A DNA stretch of 64,000 nt from Octadecabacter arcticus 238 (GTDB taxonomy: Bacteria; Pseudomonadota; Alphaproteobacteria; Rhodobacterales; Rhodobacteraceae). The stretch spans positions 3,043,001 through 3,107,000 of the forward strand of contig NC_020908.1 of assembly GCF_000155735.2 (NCBI RefSeq), read 5' to 3'. Below the pieces are notes generated by a model, which searched no databases, was not told the DNA's origin, and saw only the letters and a program-made list of their open reading frames with translations. Shown here piece after piece: positions 53,213 to 62,721 of this stretch; the first letter of the stretch is position 1; each line of letters starts with the position of its first letter. The position numbers and the translations under genes were made by a program.

Positions 53213-55369
53213 ATGGGCGGATCGATTGTCATTGCCGAAAAACCTTCACAGGCACGCAACCTGCGCGAGGCGTTGGGAAACCGCTATGGTCGGATACTGT
53301 CCGCACGCGGGCACATCTTCAAACTGGCGGAGCCCGCTGAAGTCAACGAAGCTTGGAAGAAGTGGTCTTATGAGGTGTTGCGCCCTGAATCTGGATTTTA
53401 CCCGCTGCGCCCGGATAATAGCCATGGCAAAGACAAGCTGATTGCAGAAATCAAGGCGGCCCTGAAAGAAGCTGACCGCGTGATTATTGCAACCGACTGT
53501 GACCGCGAGGGTCAGGCCATCGGTGAAAACATTCTACGCTACTTCAAGTTCAAGGGTGAGGTGCTGCGGGCAATGTTTTCTGCGGAAGATCCGGTCTCCC
53601 TGCGACAATCATTCGAGGCCTTGAAGCCCAATGAACACTACAGACCGCTTTACGCGGCTGCCGTCGCGCGTGCGCAGAGTGACCAGATTGCCAACCTGAC
53701 AGCCACACGTGCTGTGACGATTGCCCTTAAGCCGCATGGCATGAAGGGGGCCATTGGCATCGGCCGGGTCAAAACCCCAACCATGGGGATCGTCTGCGCA
53801 AGGGAGCGCGAGATCCAAGGTTTTGAGCCAAGGCCCTATTTTGATCTTTGGGTTGATGTCAGTGACGGCAAAGAGGGCCTGCGGCTCAAGCACTTCCCTG
53901 CGCACGAAGCCCGGGTTTTTGATCAGGATTTGGCGCAAAGGATCATCGCATCCTTTGATCCTTGGAAAGGCCCTTTGCAGGTTACCTTTGAGAAAAAGAA
54001 GCAACCGCCGCCACGCCTGATGGATTTGCCGCTCTTGCAGCAACGCGCGGCGCGCTGGGGCTGGTCCGCACAAAAAACGCTCGATGTAGCACAGAGGCTT
54101 TATGAGACCCACAAGGTTACGACGTACCCTCGGGCTGAGACCAAATATTTGCCGGAGGCCGAAAAGCAAAATGCCCAGGCCATGCTCGATGGTTTGCGGG
54201 AGCTGCCGTTTGTTAAAGTGGCCTACGAGAACCCAACATATCGCATGGGCAAGCGAGGCTGCTTTTCTGATGAAGGGCTTGCGGGGGCTTCGCACCATGC
54301 GATTATTCCGAACTTCAAGACCCGAGATAAATGGGCGCGTGTGCTTGGGGCATTGTCCGGCGATGAGCGTCGTCTTTTTGAACTGATCGCACTGAGCTAT
54401 ACCGCAGCCATTGGCCCGGACCGCCATTATGATCGCACAGAAATCTCGTTGATGGCTGGACAACGCAAGTTTGCCGCAAGTGGTATTGTCGAACGGCAAC
54501 CAGGTTGGCGAGAGGCGCTCGGCGCGGATCCTGACGCCAGCAAGAAGAGCGACGCCGAGGCTGCAGCCATCCTGCCGCCCTGGAAAGACCGCCAGATAGT
54601 CAATGCCGTCAAAGCCGGGGCGGATAAAAAGACGACCAAGCCACCAGCCCGTTTCAATGAAGGCACCTTGATCAAAGCAATGCAGGAAGCGTGGAAATAT
54701 GCCCGTGATCCAAAAACAGCGGAGCGCTTAAAAGGGGCTGCCGGGATCGGAACGCCAGCGACGCGCGCCTCCATTCTCGAGGGGCTAAAAACCCAGAACC
54801 TGTTTGAGGTCATTGATAAGCATCTAGCGCCAAGCACCCTCGCACTGGCGATCTACGACGTTCTGCTGAAAGAGGCCCCCGAAATCCTTGATCCAGCTGC
54901 GACGGCTGAAATGGAGCTGGCTCTTGATGGTATTCTCAAAGGGGAGCAGGATCCACGCACTGTGGTCGATACAATTGTGGCCCGCGCGGCGGCCTTGGCC
55001 GCAAAGATGGAGCAGCGCGGCCAGTCAGGCACCAAGCTCGATATTGATTTTACTGCGAAACCGAGCCCAAAGATGCTTCAGGCCGCACGCGCCAAAGCGA
55101 AGCGGATAGGGACGCGCTTGCCCAAAGACGCAACAACTGACCGCAAGATCTGTTCGGAATTCCTCGGGCCGCGATTGGAAGGAAACGGTCCAAGTGATGC
55201 CCAGCTGGCCTTTGCGCGCAAGATTGCCAGTGACGCGAACGTCGACTTGCCGGACGCAATCCTTGGAGATCGCGCAGCCCTTTCTGCCTTTATCAAAAAG
55301 AACAAAGGGAAGTTGCCAAAGCGCGGTGCGAAGTCTGAGGGTATCAAAGATAAGCATGATCGACGGTAA
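53213..55369 (+). CDS. topB: DNA topoisomerase III-like, plasmid type
   Basis: This type IA topoisomerase relaxes or decatenates single-stranded-gap-containing DNA, often encoded on conjugative plasmids. The 718-residue protein has the Toprim domain with VIIATDCDREGQAIGENI near residue 91, GIGRVKTPTMG near 183 and the active-site Tyr in KVTTYPRAETKYLP near 303. The C-terminus carries a short extra domain (PSDAQLAFARKIASDANVDL) seen in plasmid TraE-type enzymes. No damage is seen. Together with virB genes it points to a former conjugative element. Confidence 0.92.
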   Translation: MGGSIVIAEKPSQARNLREALGNRYGRILSARGHIFKLAEPAEVNEAWKKWSYEVLRPESGFYPLRPDNSHGKDKLIAEIKAALKEADRVIIATDCDREGQAIGENILRYFKFKGEVLRAMFSAEDPVSLRQSFEALKPNEHYRPLYAAAVARAQSDQIANLTATRAVTIALKPHGMKGAIGIGRVKTPTMGIVCAREREIQGFEPRPYFDLWVDVSDGKEGLRLKHFPAHEARVFDQDLAQRIIASFDPWKGPLQVTFEKKKQPPPRLMDLPLLQQRAARWGWSAQKTLDVAQRLYETHKVTTYPRAETKYLPEAEKQNAQAMLDGLRELPFVKVAYENPTYRMGKRGCFSDEGLAGASHHAIIPNFKTRDKWARVLGALSGDERRLFELIALSYTAAIGPDRHYDRTEISLMAGQRKFAASGIVERQPGWREALGADPDASKKSDAEAAAILPPWKDRQIVNAVKAGADKKTTKPPARFNEGTLIKAMQEAWKYARDPKTAERLKGAAGIGTPATRASILEGLKTQNLFEVIDKHLAPSTLALAIYDVLLKEAPEILDPAATAEMELALDGILKGEQDPRTVVDTIVARAAALAAKMEQRGQSGTKLDIDFTAKPSPKMLQAARAKAKRIGTRLPKDATTDRKICSEFLGPRLEGNGPSDAQLAFARKIASDANVDLPDAILGDRAALSAFIKKNKGKLPKRGAKSEGIKDKHDRR

Positions 55370-55381
55370 GAGAGGGCAGCG

Positions 55382-55942
55382 ATGAGCAGTGCGAAGAAAT
55401 CATGGAAAGACGTCAAACCGGTGCTGTCGCGGTTTTCTTCCGCCCAACTTCTGGGGCTGGTCCAGGACCTATACCGCCTGAATGCAGAAAACGCGTCCTT
55501 CATGCATTCCCGTTTCTTGAGCGGGGGGGATGCAAAGAAGGACCATCTCACTCCTTACATGACAAGAATTCAGCGAGCGATCAGCCCAACGCAGCCCTGG
55601 AAAGAGGATGTAAAATTGGCCGCTGGCAGAAAAGCCATCAGTGACTTCAAGAAAGCCAATGGCAACATCCGTGATACACTGACCCTCATGATCTACTACG
55701 TCAAATGCGGCAATGATTTCACGCTTGAGTTCGGGGATATCGACGCAAGCTTCTATGACAGCTTGTGTTCAATGTTCTCGAGTGTTGTCCAAACCCTGAT
55801 GAAACAACAAGATCAGGCGCTATTCGCCGAGTTTTCGCCCTTGCTTGAGGCGGAGCTTGCCCGCGTTTATGGTCAAATCGGTTGGGGACACCCAGATGAG
55901 TTGTCAAATCGCCTTGCTGACCTGCGAGATGCCTTTGAATAG
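55382..55942 (+). CDS. DUF6155-like protein
   Basis: The 186-residue, probably helical and soluble protein contains FSSAQLLGLVQDLYRLNAEN near residue 18 and KKANGNIRDTLTLMIYYVKC near 90. These resemble the DUF6155 family, small proteins of unknown function often found in mobile regions. The assignment is from memory of the pattern. It starts 12 bases after topB in the same direction, so it may be in its operon. Confidence 0.65.
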   Translation: MSSAKKSWKDVKPVLSRFSSAQLLGLVQDLYRLNAENASFMHSRFLSGGDAKKDHLTPYMTRIQRAISPTQPWKEDVKLAAGRKAISDFKKANGNIRDTLTLMIYYVKCGNDFTLEFGDIDASFYDSLCSMFSSVVQTLMKQQDQALFAEFSPLLEAELARVYGQIGWGHPDELSNRLADLRDAFE

Positions 55943-56405
55943 CGGCTTGCGGCCATGTAAGTCACAAGGCCTGTAAGATGAACACCCGGCGCGGCAAGAC
56001 GGGCCACACTGGCCATTGACCAGCTCCAGTGTACGCCGCATTGCGGTCCATAGAACCAGTCTTTCGCTGCAATATGCAAAATCTTGTTCTTGTGAACTTA
56101 CACAGTAGATCATGGAAATGCGGCGCGGCCTGTGGCAATATCCTAATATGATTGAATTTCGCACTCTCGCCGAAGACCATCCGGACCTCACACATTCTCC
56201 GTTGCTTCGGGGCGCTCTCTTGACCCTGCAATATGCGCAGGAGCACAAATCAATAGGCTTGACCAAAACCAAGGCCTTCAAGCGCGCTTTCGTACATTGG
56301 GCTATCGAGCATTTCGACTGGCCAGGGAAAAGCGCCGAAGAGATGTTCCGCTACAAAAACGTGATCAATGAATATGAATTCCCCCCACTCGAGGTTTTGC
56401 ATTTC

Positions 56406-57760
56406 GGCTCTTCTCCGCTTTGTTGAGTTATTCTAGGATTTCAAATAGAACATAGATTGATTATCTGGGATGGATGATTGTCTAATTTTGAGTTTGAAGT
56501 ATTCGGTATCCCTGATGCCCCTGGCTCGTTTGCGGATCATTCCTATACTGACATTACCAGCCTCTATCCTGGCGCTTGTCAGCTTGTGTTTCGCGTAGTT
56601 GCATATGCCCACACAATGTTTTCTTAGGGATTTTGCGAACTTTTTCAGATAGAGCATGTGTGACTGATCTGCGATCAGGCACCAATTTTCCAGTTGCTCT
56701 GACATCCCCTCAAATGATGGGGCGCTCCACAGAGCCTGAAGCTGTTCTTTTAAGACGTAAAGCGTATTCAGGTTGCTATTGCTCTCCAGCAACGTTTGCA
56801 GCTTGTTACTTTGTTTTTCATTCAACTTATCCGCATTTTTGAGCAACAGATAATGCGTGCCCTTCATCAACTCTTTACCACTTGGATCGGCCTTCCTGAA
56901 CTCAAGGCGACGCTGATTATGGATAGCCTTGCTGTAGTTTTTCATGACGTGGAAACGGTCAAATACGATGTCGGCCATCGGCAAGGACTCCCTGACAGCC
57001 TTTTGGTAGGCAGGCCCCATATCCATCGACACGGCCTTTATTTTATGGGCTGTATCTGGCCGCAGCTGTTTCAAAAACCTTGAAAAAACTTCGGCAGTTC
57101 GACCGGCTTCCACCCAGATCAGATGCCCTCCGACCATATCGTAGACCACCGTCATATAGTCATGACCTTTCGCCCGGGCCACTTCATCGACACCAATGTA
57201 TTCCAAGCCAGCAAGCTGTGCGGGATCAAGCGCAGGGAGCGTTTCCATCAGGTATGCCTTGTCGATATTCTTTACCGTCTCCCATCGTATACCTAAATGC
57301 CTGGAGACAGCCAGAATGGATAAATGACGGCACAATCCACTGATAAGATGGCAAAATCGATGGGTGAAACGGCACCCTTTATCAACAAAAGGACACGCCT
57401 CAATGCGGCGCTCACCCTTGCTAATAAAAACCTGCGCTAGCTCAATCTCAATCACACAAGGATACCCAAAAAACGGGATGTCGTTTACTTGTCGGCGAAT
57501 ATGTTGGTTGATGCTACCCTTCTTGCCGGTTGCAGGGTCTATAGCGCTCCTGCGGGCATCCCGACTGCACTGAACAATAACCTTCGCACCGTCTTCAGCC
57601 AGCTCAATTTCATTTACACGTTGCCCCTTCAGGCGTAAAATATGTTGCGAGATGTCGATGGTCATATACCTGCCCTATGTAAAGTTGTCAGAAACCTAAC
57701 ATATCAACAGGTTACTTGATGGTCAGCATCTTTTCTTACTCAACAAAGCGGAGAAGAGCC
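56406..57760 (-). mobile_element. ISL3-family insertion sequence
   Basis: The ends are inverted repeats GGCTCTTCTCCGCTTTGTTG, perfect over 20 or more bases. An 8-bp target duplication TGCATTTC flanks them (56398-56405 and 57761-57768). The element is 1,355 bases long. Confidence 0.95.
56433..57665 (-). CDS. ISL3-family transposase
   Basis: The 410-residue transposase has the ISL3 DDE domain: LEYIGVDEVARAKGHDYMTV with the first Asp, VSMDMGPAYQKAVRESLP with the second, DRFHVMKNYSKAIHNQRRLE, and ARIEAGNVSIGMIRKRARGI near the C-terminus with the final Glu. The N-terminal zinc-finger cysteines typical of this family are reduced here (CPFVDKGC only). It is intact and, with clean ends, may be active. 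Confidence 0.93.
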   Translation of the reverse strand: MTIDISQHILRLKGQRVNEIELAEDGAKVIVQCSRDARRSAIDPATGKKGSINQHIRRQVNDIPFFGYPCVIEIELAQVFISKGERRIEACPFVDKGCRFTHRFCHLISGLCRHLSILAVSRHLGIRWETVKNIDKAYLMETLPALDPAQLAGLEYIGVDEVARAKGHDYMTVVYDMVGGHLIWVEAGRTAEVFSRFLKQLRPDTAHKIKAVSMDMGPAYQKAVRESLPMADIVFDRFHVMKNYSKAIHNQRRLEFRKADPSGKELMKGTHYLLLKNADKLNEKQSNKLQTLLESNSNLNTLYVLKEQLQALWSAPSFEGMSEQLENWCLIADQSHMLYLKKFAKSLRKHCVGICNYAKHKLTSARIEAGNVSIGMIRKRARGIRDTEYFKLKIRQSSIPDNQSMFYLKS

Positions 57761-58393
57761 TGCATTTCCTGCTAATTACGTTGCGCTTGGGACGTCACTT
57801 CAAGGGTGAGTTTCGGCTAACCAAGCGAGGCGCAGATCTGGCGCAGGCTCCTAGTCGCCTGCTTGCCGAGCTGATCCCATACTTTCTGTTCCAGATCGAT
57901 CACGCGTCCTATGCGCGCTTCGATGACCGTCCCTTCGGAAAATGGGACGTCTGGATGAACGTGATTAACGTAGAGGCTGATCATGGAACGACCGAGGCTA
58001 AGTTGTTTGCAACCTTTTACGGTGAGCCAGAAGACTGGCACGCCGCGGGGTGGCGTGAGATGGCAGCGTTCTCATCTTGCGTGCTTTGGCCGCTCGAATG
58101 GGCAGGGTTACTGATTGAGACCCGTGAAGATGGCGCTGGCAAGCAGGTGTGCCATGTGTTCAAGACGCCGCTCTGGCGCAGTGCGCTCAAACTTGACACC
58201 GACGACATGCTGCAACCGATGTCAGTTCAGTGAGAGCAGTGCTTACGGACCCCATAACGCACCGCTGCTTGCAGCCCGAAGCGGACTTTGGTGAACCCTA
58301 TCGTTGCTGCGTTGCAGCGTCTCCAAGATTACTGCCCCCACACACGGCATCAAATTGATTGCTTGATTTGATCTTCAGGTCCATCTTTAAGCC

Positions 58394-58894
58394 ATGAACG
58401 AGAAGGTTTACGCCAGAATTCGGAGCATGTTCGATGTCCCACACATGCAAAACAGCCTGCGAGGCCTTTGGGTCGAAGCGATGGTTTGTGAAATTCTTGG
58501 TAGCGGATGGAAGCACACTGGTAATGACTGAGCAGCTTGGGACCTAGAACGGTCAGATGGGCTGCGGGTCGAGGTGAAACAGTCAGCAAGACAGCAATCA
58601 TGGGGCACATCGACTAGCCTACCGCGTTTCAGTGTTGCGGCGGCCAAAGGACACTACCCCAATGGCAAGACCTACGTTGATAACGCGTTAGCCACTCGTC
58701 TAGCTGACGTGTATATATTTGCCTGGCATGAAGGAGAGGACCAAAGGGAAGCTTCAGAATGGCTATTTTACGTGGTCGAAGCCAAACGATTACGGGATGG
58801 GCAAAAAACGCTCGGTCTGCGCGCCATAAATAAGCTAGCTGAACCTGTATCCTCGTCCGTGCTTCGCGAATTGATGATGCAAGTTCTCAACTAA
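58394..58894 (+). pseudogene. PD-(D/E)XK nuclease-like gene with an in-frame TGA
   Basis: The frame starts MNEKVYARIRSMFDVPHMQN, meets TGA at 58529-58531 and continues without shift as AAWDLERSDGLRVEVKQSAR, then ADVYIFAWHEGEDQ and YVVEAKRL. The D...EVK arrangement and the following QQSW are typical of restriction-endonuclease-like folds, where a Trp codon (GNDWAAWD) would be expected at the stop. About 166 codons in total. The later ATG at 58574 leaves a piece without the active site, so the gene is probably dead. Confidence 0.65.
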
Positions 58895-59116
58895 CAGCCC
58901 GCAGCCGACCTTCGTCACTGATACTGACCGCGGCGTTGCAGCCAGTCATTGCGGACTTTCGCTGCAACTGCGAAGTTCGCGATGTTCGAATTCACACTAT
59001 GCGGACGAAGCCGCAATTCGATGACGAAATCTTGAGGTCGTCGCTGATACTTAACGCTGGGTGCGAATAACGATAAGGCTTGGTAATCTTTGAAGCAGGG
59101 TGACTGAGGAAATAGC

Positions 59117-59527
59117 GTGAAAAAGCAATGCAGTCTTTGTGGGGAGATGTTGGATCGGTCAGCGTTCAACGGCATGGCCAAGGATTGTTCCGAATGCCGC
59201 CGGTATGAGGCATCGCGACCCAAGCGCGGTCAATCTCCTATCGAAAGAGCGATGACACCGAGAAATGCTAAGCAAACGGCATTGGCTGAAGTCCGAAAGC
59301 TAACCGAAAAAACCGGCAAGCCTCATGAGTTGGATCACGTGATACCAATTCGATCGAAGATCAAGCGTGGGTCCGACGATTGGGTACTTATCTGTGGGCT
59401 GGACGTGCCAGATAATTGGGAAATCCTGCCGAAGGAGGCCAATCGCAGTAAATGGACGCGATTTAGCAAGGCAGATGCCAGGGCTGAGGAGGAGAGATTG
59501 ATCAAGAGACTGAGCGGCGAAGGATAG
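59117..59527 (+). CDS. HNH endonuclease-like protein with zinc ribbon
   Basis: The 136-residue protein has an N-terminal zinc-binding pair, CSLCGEM and CSECRRYE, and a C-terminal HNH-like part with ELDHVIPIRS near residue 72, VLICGLDVPDNWEILPKEAN and NRSKW. This resembles phage-type HNH nucleases. The start is ATG at 59117 (MKKQCSLCGEM). It lies in the same direction as the nuclease-like pseudogene but 220 bases away. It could be a homing-type or defence nuclease. Confidence 0.72.
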   Translation: MKKQCSLCGEMLDRSAFNGMAKDCSECRRYEASRPKRGQSPIERAMTPRNAKQTALAEVRKLTEKTGKPHELDHVIPIRSKIKRGSDDWVLICGLDVPDNWEILPKEANRSKWTRFSKADARAEEERLIKRLSGEG

Positions 59528-60081
59528 CTTGGGCCAATGACCTAATAATGGTGGTGAGCCAGAAGAGACAAACGACACGAACAGGCGGTTCGCTTCCATA
59601 GGTGCGGATTGCAGCAATCGTCACAGTGGGTTCAGACCTGCCGTTAGCTGCGTTTACACATTGAAAAAACTGGGTCGCAGCCCCGAGCGTCCGCTTTCTC
59701 CATGTTGCCCAATTTACTTTGCAGGCGAACCGAATGGCTGGTTTCCTGAAGGTTTTTCGATGCGGGCCGCTGCGCGACGTTTGTTGCTGGATCGGTGTCG
59801 GCCCACGTTGACAAACCTCGGAAGGAGGAAGCTGCGGGGGCTTGGTTGGAGCTATGGGGAAAGCACTGATCGGCGGCTGACCGAACCTAATTTTCGTAGA
59901 TACAGCAGAGGCCAGTGGTGGCGCTCAAAACCATGCGCCGCGGTGATATCGGGGTCGTTGACGAGCTGCCTCGGCAGACTTTCTGTGTTTTGCCGTGCTT
60001 GGCACGAGACGACGCTTTCCCGGAATGCTGCGCAGATCGGAGCCGATGTTGACCAATTTGACGGGCACTTCATCTTGCTGC
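59528..60081. other. non-coding stretch beside the IS91-type element
   Basis: About 550 bases with no gene I can support on either strand. It probably includes the end of the IS91-type element downstream of its transposase gene, but the origin or terminus sequence was not identified. Confidence 0.45.
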
Positions 60082-60672
60082 CTACTCCTTTGGTGGGGCA
60101 CGACATTGGGGTTTCTGACCACGGCGGAAGGTCTCAATGATGCGCATTGCTCCACCACAGTCTGGACAAGGTTCTCGTAACGTTAACGGGATGATATCGG
60201 CGCTTGGCGGATCGTCGGGCTTCGCGATTTCTGCTCCGAGCAAGGTGCGGACCTTTGCGAGATTGACCTTGCGGGTTGCGCTAGCCAGCAGGCCATAATG
60301 CCGGATACGGTGGAAGCCGTCAGGCAGTGTATGGATCAGGAAACGGCGGAGGAACTCGTCCGTGGCTAGGCGCATTGTAGTCTGTTGTTCGCCGGTCTTG
60401 ATCCGGTAATTCTTCCAGCGGAAGGCGACCGTCTCGGCATCCGCGCTGATCAGGCGGCTGTTAGAAATCGCCACGCGGTGCGTATATCGGCTGAGATAGG
60501 CGAGCACCGCCTCGGGTCCTCCGAAAGGCGGTTTGGCATAGACCACCCATTCTGATTTGCGTAACGGAGCCAGCCATGTGGTGAAGGTGTCGGGGTTCGC
60601 CAGACTGGTGTGGTCACCAAAGAAGGCAAGTTTGCCCGCGCGATGTAAGGCCAGAAGCCCCTCACTGAACGA

Positions 60673-61092
60673 CTACCGGCTGACGCCGGTAGGTTCCCTT
60701 TTTGAATGTAATTCAAGATACTGAAGTATGACAGCGTCAGTGACATTGCCGCTGGTTGTTGAGAAAAATCCGCGAGCCCAAAACCGCTGGCCCCAGTACC
60801 GTTTGCGCAGTTCGGGAAACTCGCGCTGTATCTTATAAGACGAGCGTCCCTTGATCCGCATCATCACCTTTGACAATGCTATCTGAGGCGGGACCGATAT
60901 GAACATGTGGACGTGATCGGTCGACAATACGCCCTTCTCAATATGCACGCCAAGTTCTTGGCATGTTTGGATAATGATTTCACGGATACGCTCACGCATC
61001 TCACCGCGCATAACTTTGTATCGGTATTTTGTTGTCCAGACGACGTGAAACCGGTGATAAAATTTGGTATGGCTTCCTGTGGAATAGATCAT
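60673..61092 (-). CDS. tnpA: IS200/IS605 Y1 transposase
   Basis: The small HUH single-strand transposase has HRFHVVWTTKYRYKVMRGEM, the HUH motif in STDHVHMFISVPPQ and the catalytic Tyr in AVILQYLELH. The frame opens at 61107, but the ATG at 61092 (MIYSTGSHTK), preceded by GAGAGGGAAG, gives the usual 139-residue form. The stop codon lies inside the right-end hairpin. The ribosome-binding site lies inside a very long perfect hairpin (61091-61159), which should silence translation. It is intact. Confidence 0.93.
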   Translation of the reverse strand: MIYSTGSHTKFYHRFHVVWTTKYRYKVMRGEMRERIREIIIQTCQELGVHIEKGVLSTDHVHMFISVPPQIALSKVMMRIKGRSSYKIQREFPELRKRYWGQRFWARGFFSTTSGNVTDAVILQYLELHSKREPTGVSR

Positions 61093-61159
61093 AATCTTCC
61101 CTCTCATTTTTAAGACCCTTACCGCTTCGCGGGGTCTTAAAAATGAGAGGGAAGATTAT
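61091..61159. repeat. 28-bp perfect inverted repeat over the tnpA start
   Basis: The arms at 61091-61118 and 61132-61159 are exact complements over 28 bases with a 13-base loop (TTACCGCTTCGCG). On the transcript of tnpA this buries the ribosome-binding site and start codon. Known IS200 elements use a 5' stem-loop and an antisense RNA to keep transposase very low; this would be an extreme form. Confidence 0.9.
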
Positions 61160-61833
61160 AGTACATTACGCTAAAGCGGACCGGCTGGAAGCCGGTGGCT
61201 TTAATCCCGTTTGTGGAAAGTAAACAAGCGTCGGAACAGTCGAGACAGCACACGCACGTGCAGAAAGAACCCCGGCTTGCACGCGACCCACCTCTTGCCG
61301 TCTTTTGACAATCCGCCACCGGGAATGACCATGTGGATGTGTGGGTGATGTGTCAGCGCCGAGCCCCAAGTATGTAGAACGCTGGTTAGACCGATGCGTG
61401 CGCCAAGTCGCTTGGGATCGGCGGCGATGGTCGTGACGGTCTGCGCAGATGCTTTGAATAAAAGTCCATAAATAGCTTTCTTATTCCAATATGCGATGCG
61501 GGCGATCTCAGCAGGCAGGGTGAAGACGACGTGGAAGTATTCCACTGGCAGCAGATCGTCGGCGCGTGCGGCCATCCAGTCGCGCGCGGCAGGACCCTGA
61601 CATTTGGGACAGTGCCGGTTTTTGCAGGAGTTGTAGGCGATGTGCTGATGATTGCATTCGCTACATGCCGCCACATGCCCGCCGAGCGCCTCGGTTCGGC
61701 AAGCCTCAATCGCTGACATAACCTTGAGCTGAGCCAGGCTAACATGCCCCGCATTGGCCCACCGCCACGTGGGGCCATAGGAGCGGAAAATGTCAGCGAT
61801 CTCCAGCTTGTGCCCGGTCTCCAACCTCGGGTG

Positions 61834-62721
61834 CTACTCGAGCCCCCGTCGTAGCGTGCGATCTTGCAATTGCTTGAGCCCCTCGAACGGGCTGACCGTA
61901 TTGCGGATCGTTTTGGCGGCAACGTGGGTGTAGCGGGCTGTCGTGCTCAGTTTTGAATGCCCAAGCAAAACCTGGATTACGCGTACGTCCGTTCCAGCCT
62001 CCAGAAGGTGGGTCGCGAAGCTGTGCCGCAGAGTATGCAGCGTCGCAGGTTTGTTGATCCCAGCCATATGTTTGGCGGATGTGAAGGCGCGGTTCAATTG
62101 GCGCAGGGACAACGGGTTGATCTTTGGTTTGCCGGGAAACAGCCACCCCTCAGGACGTGCCTCAAGCCAGTACTCACGCAGCAGGTCAAGCAGCCCCGGC
62201 GACAGCATGGCCTTGCGATCTTTACCATTCTTACCCTCATCTACATGGATCAGCATCCGGCCACTGTCGATGTCCACCACTTTGAGATGGCAGACTTCTG
62301 AAGCCCGTAGTCCTGCGCCATAGGAGATACCGAGTGCCGCACGATATGTGAGACCTGGTCCAGGCACCGCCGCCAGCAGATCACCAATTTCCTCGACGCT
62401 CAGAACAACAGGCAGCCTCCTCGGTTTGCGTCGGAACTGCATGTATCGTTTCATCTCTTCGCGCCCGCAGGTCACACCGAAGAATAACCGCAGCGACACA
62501 ATCCGGGTATTGAAGGTCGACGTCGTCACCTCGGTGTCCGTCATGTGAAGCTGATAAGCCCTGAGTTCGTCAGGTGTCGCCGTATCCGGCGAGCGACCAA
62601 GAAATGTCGCAAAATGTTTGATCGCACGGATGTGACCCTTCTGGGTTGTCTCACCAATCGCGCGGATACGCATATCTTCAATCATCCGCTGGCGCAGCGC
62701 CGTTGTCTTCTCTTCCTTCAT
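61834..62721 (-). CDS. tyrosine recombinase paired with the IS91-type transposase
   Basis: The 295-residue phage-integrase-family protein has a SAM-like core-binding domain (ALRQRMIEDMRIRAIGETTQ) and the catalytic set GAGLRASEVCHLK, TLHTLRHSFATHLLEAG and LGHSKLSTTARYTHV with the Tyr nucleophile. The start at 62721 follows AGGAGG by five bases; the open frame goes to 62781. It is nine bases from the IS91 transposase start on the same strand, the arrangement found in a subgroup of IS91-like elements. It appears intact. Confidence 0.9.
   Translation of the reverse strand: MKEEKTTALRQRMIEDMRIRAIGETTQKGHIRAIKHFATFLGRSPDTATPDELRAYQLHMTDTEVTTSTFNTRIVSLRLFFGVTCGREEMKRYMQFRRKPRRLPVVLSVEEIGDLLAAVPGPGLTYRAALGISYGAGLRASEVCHLKVVDIDSGRMLIHVDEGKNGKDRKAMLSPGLLDLLREYWLEARPEGWLFPGKPKINPLSLRQLNRAFTSAKHMAGINKPATLHTLRHSFATHLLEAGTDVRVIQVLLGHSKLSTTARYTHVAAKTIRNTVSPFEGLKQLQDRTLRRGLE

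Larger units (their letters stand above)
56112..58233 (+). pseudogene. conserved protein gene interrupted by ISL3
   Basis: Coding segments 56112-56405 and 57769-58233 join in frame when the ISL3 element and one target duplication are removed (EVLHF then LLITLRLGRHFKGEFRLTKR), giving about 252 residues. The start could also be at 56118 or 56148. The protein looks soluble and alpha/beta, with no recognised domain or membrane span. Visible features are LTKTKAFKRAFVHWAIEHFD and FGKWDVWMNVINVEADHGT. It is inactive as it stands. Confidence 0.75.
60669..61205 (-). mobile_element. IS200/IS605-family element (tnpA only)
   Basis: The element carries a Y1 transposase gene and subterminal hairpins typical of the family: CTACCGGC-TGAC-GCCGGTAG at 60673-60692 and ACCGGCT-GGA-AGCCGGT at 61180-61196. 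As expected for this family there are no terminal inverted repeats or target duplication. The boundaries are approximate. No tnpB is present. Confidence 0.85.
60082..61824 (-). pseudogene. IS91-family (HUH, Y2) transposase split by an IS200/IS605 element
   Basis: The N-terminal segment (61824 to about 61205) has the zinc ribbon CSECNHQHIAYNSCKNRHC and the HUH motif in HHPHIHMVIPGGGL. The C-terminal segment (about 60669-60082) has AFFGDHTSLANPDTF and YLSRYTHRVAISNSRL with the catalytic Tyr, ending in CPDCGG. They join as VRVLSRLFRRLF then LLALHRAGKLAFF. The inserted IS200/IS605 copy breaks the gene, so the rolling-circle element is inactive unless that copy leaves. Confidence 0.88.

Noticed and set aside
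58900..59060. GC-skewed phrases such as TTGCAGCCAGTCATTGCGGACTT... between genes (also near 58270 and 62900)
   Set aside because: They look like the degenerate intergenic repeats common in Roseobacter-group genomes; no consistent unit or length could be defined.
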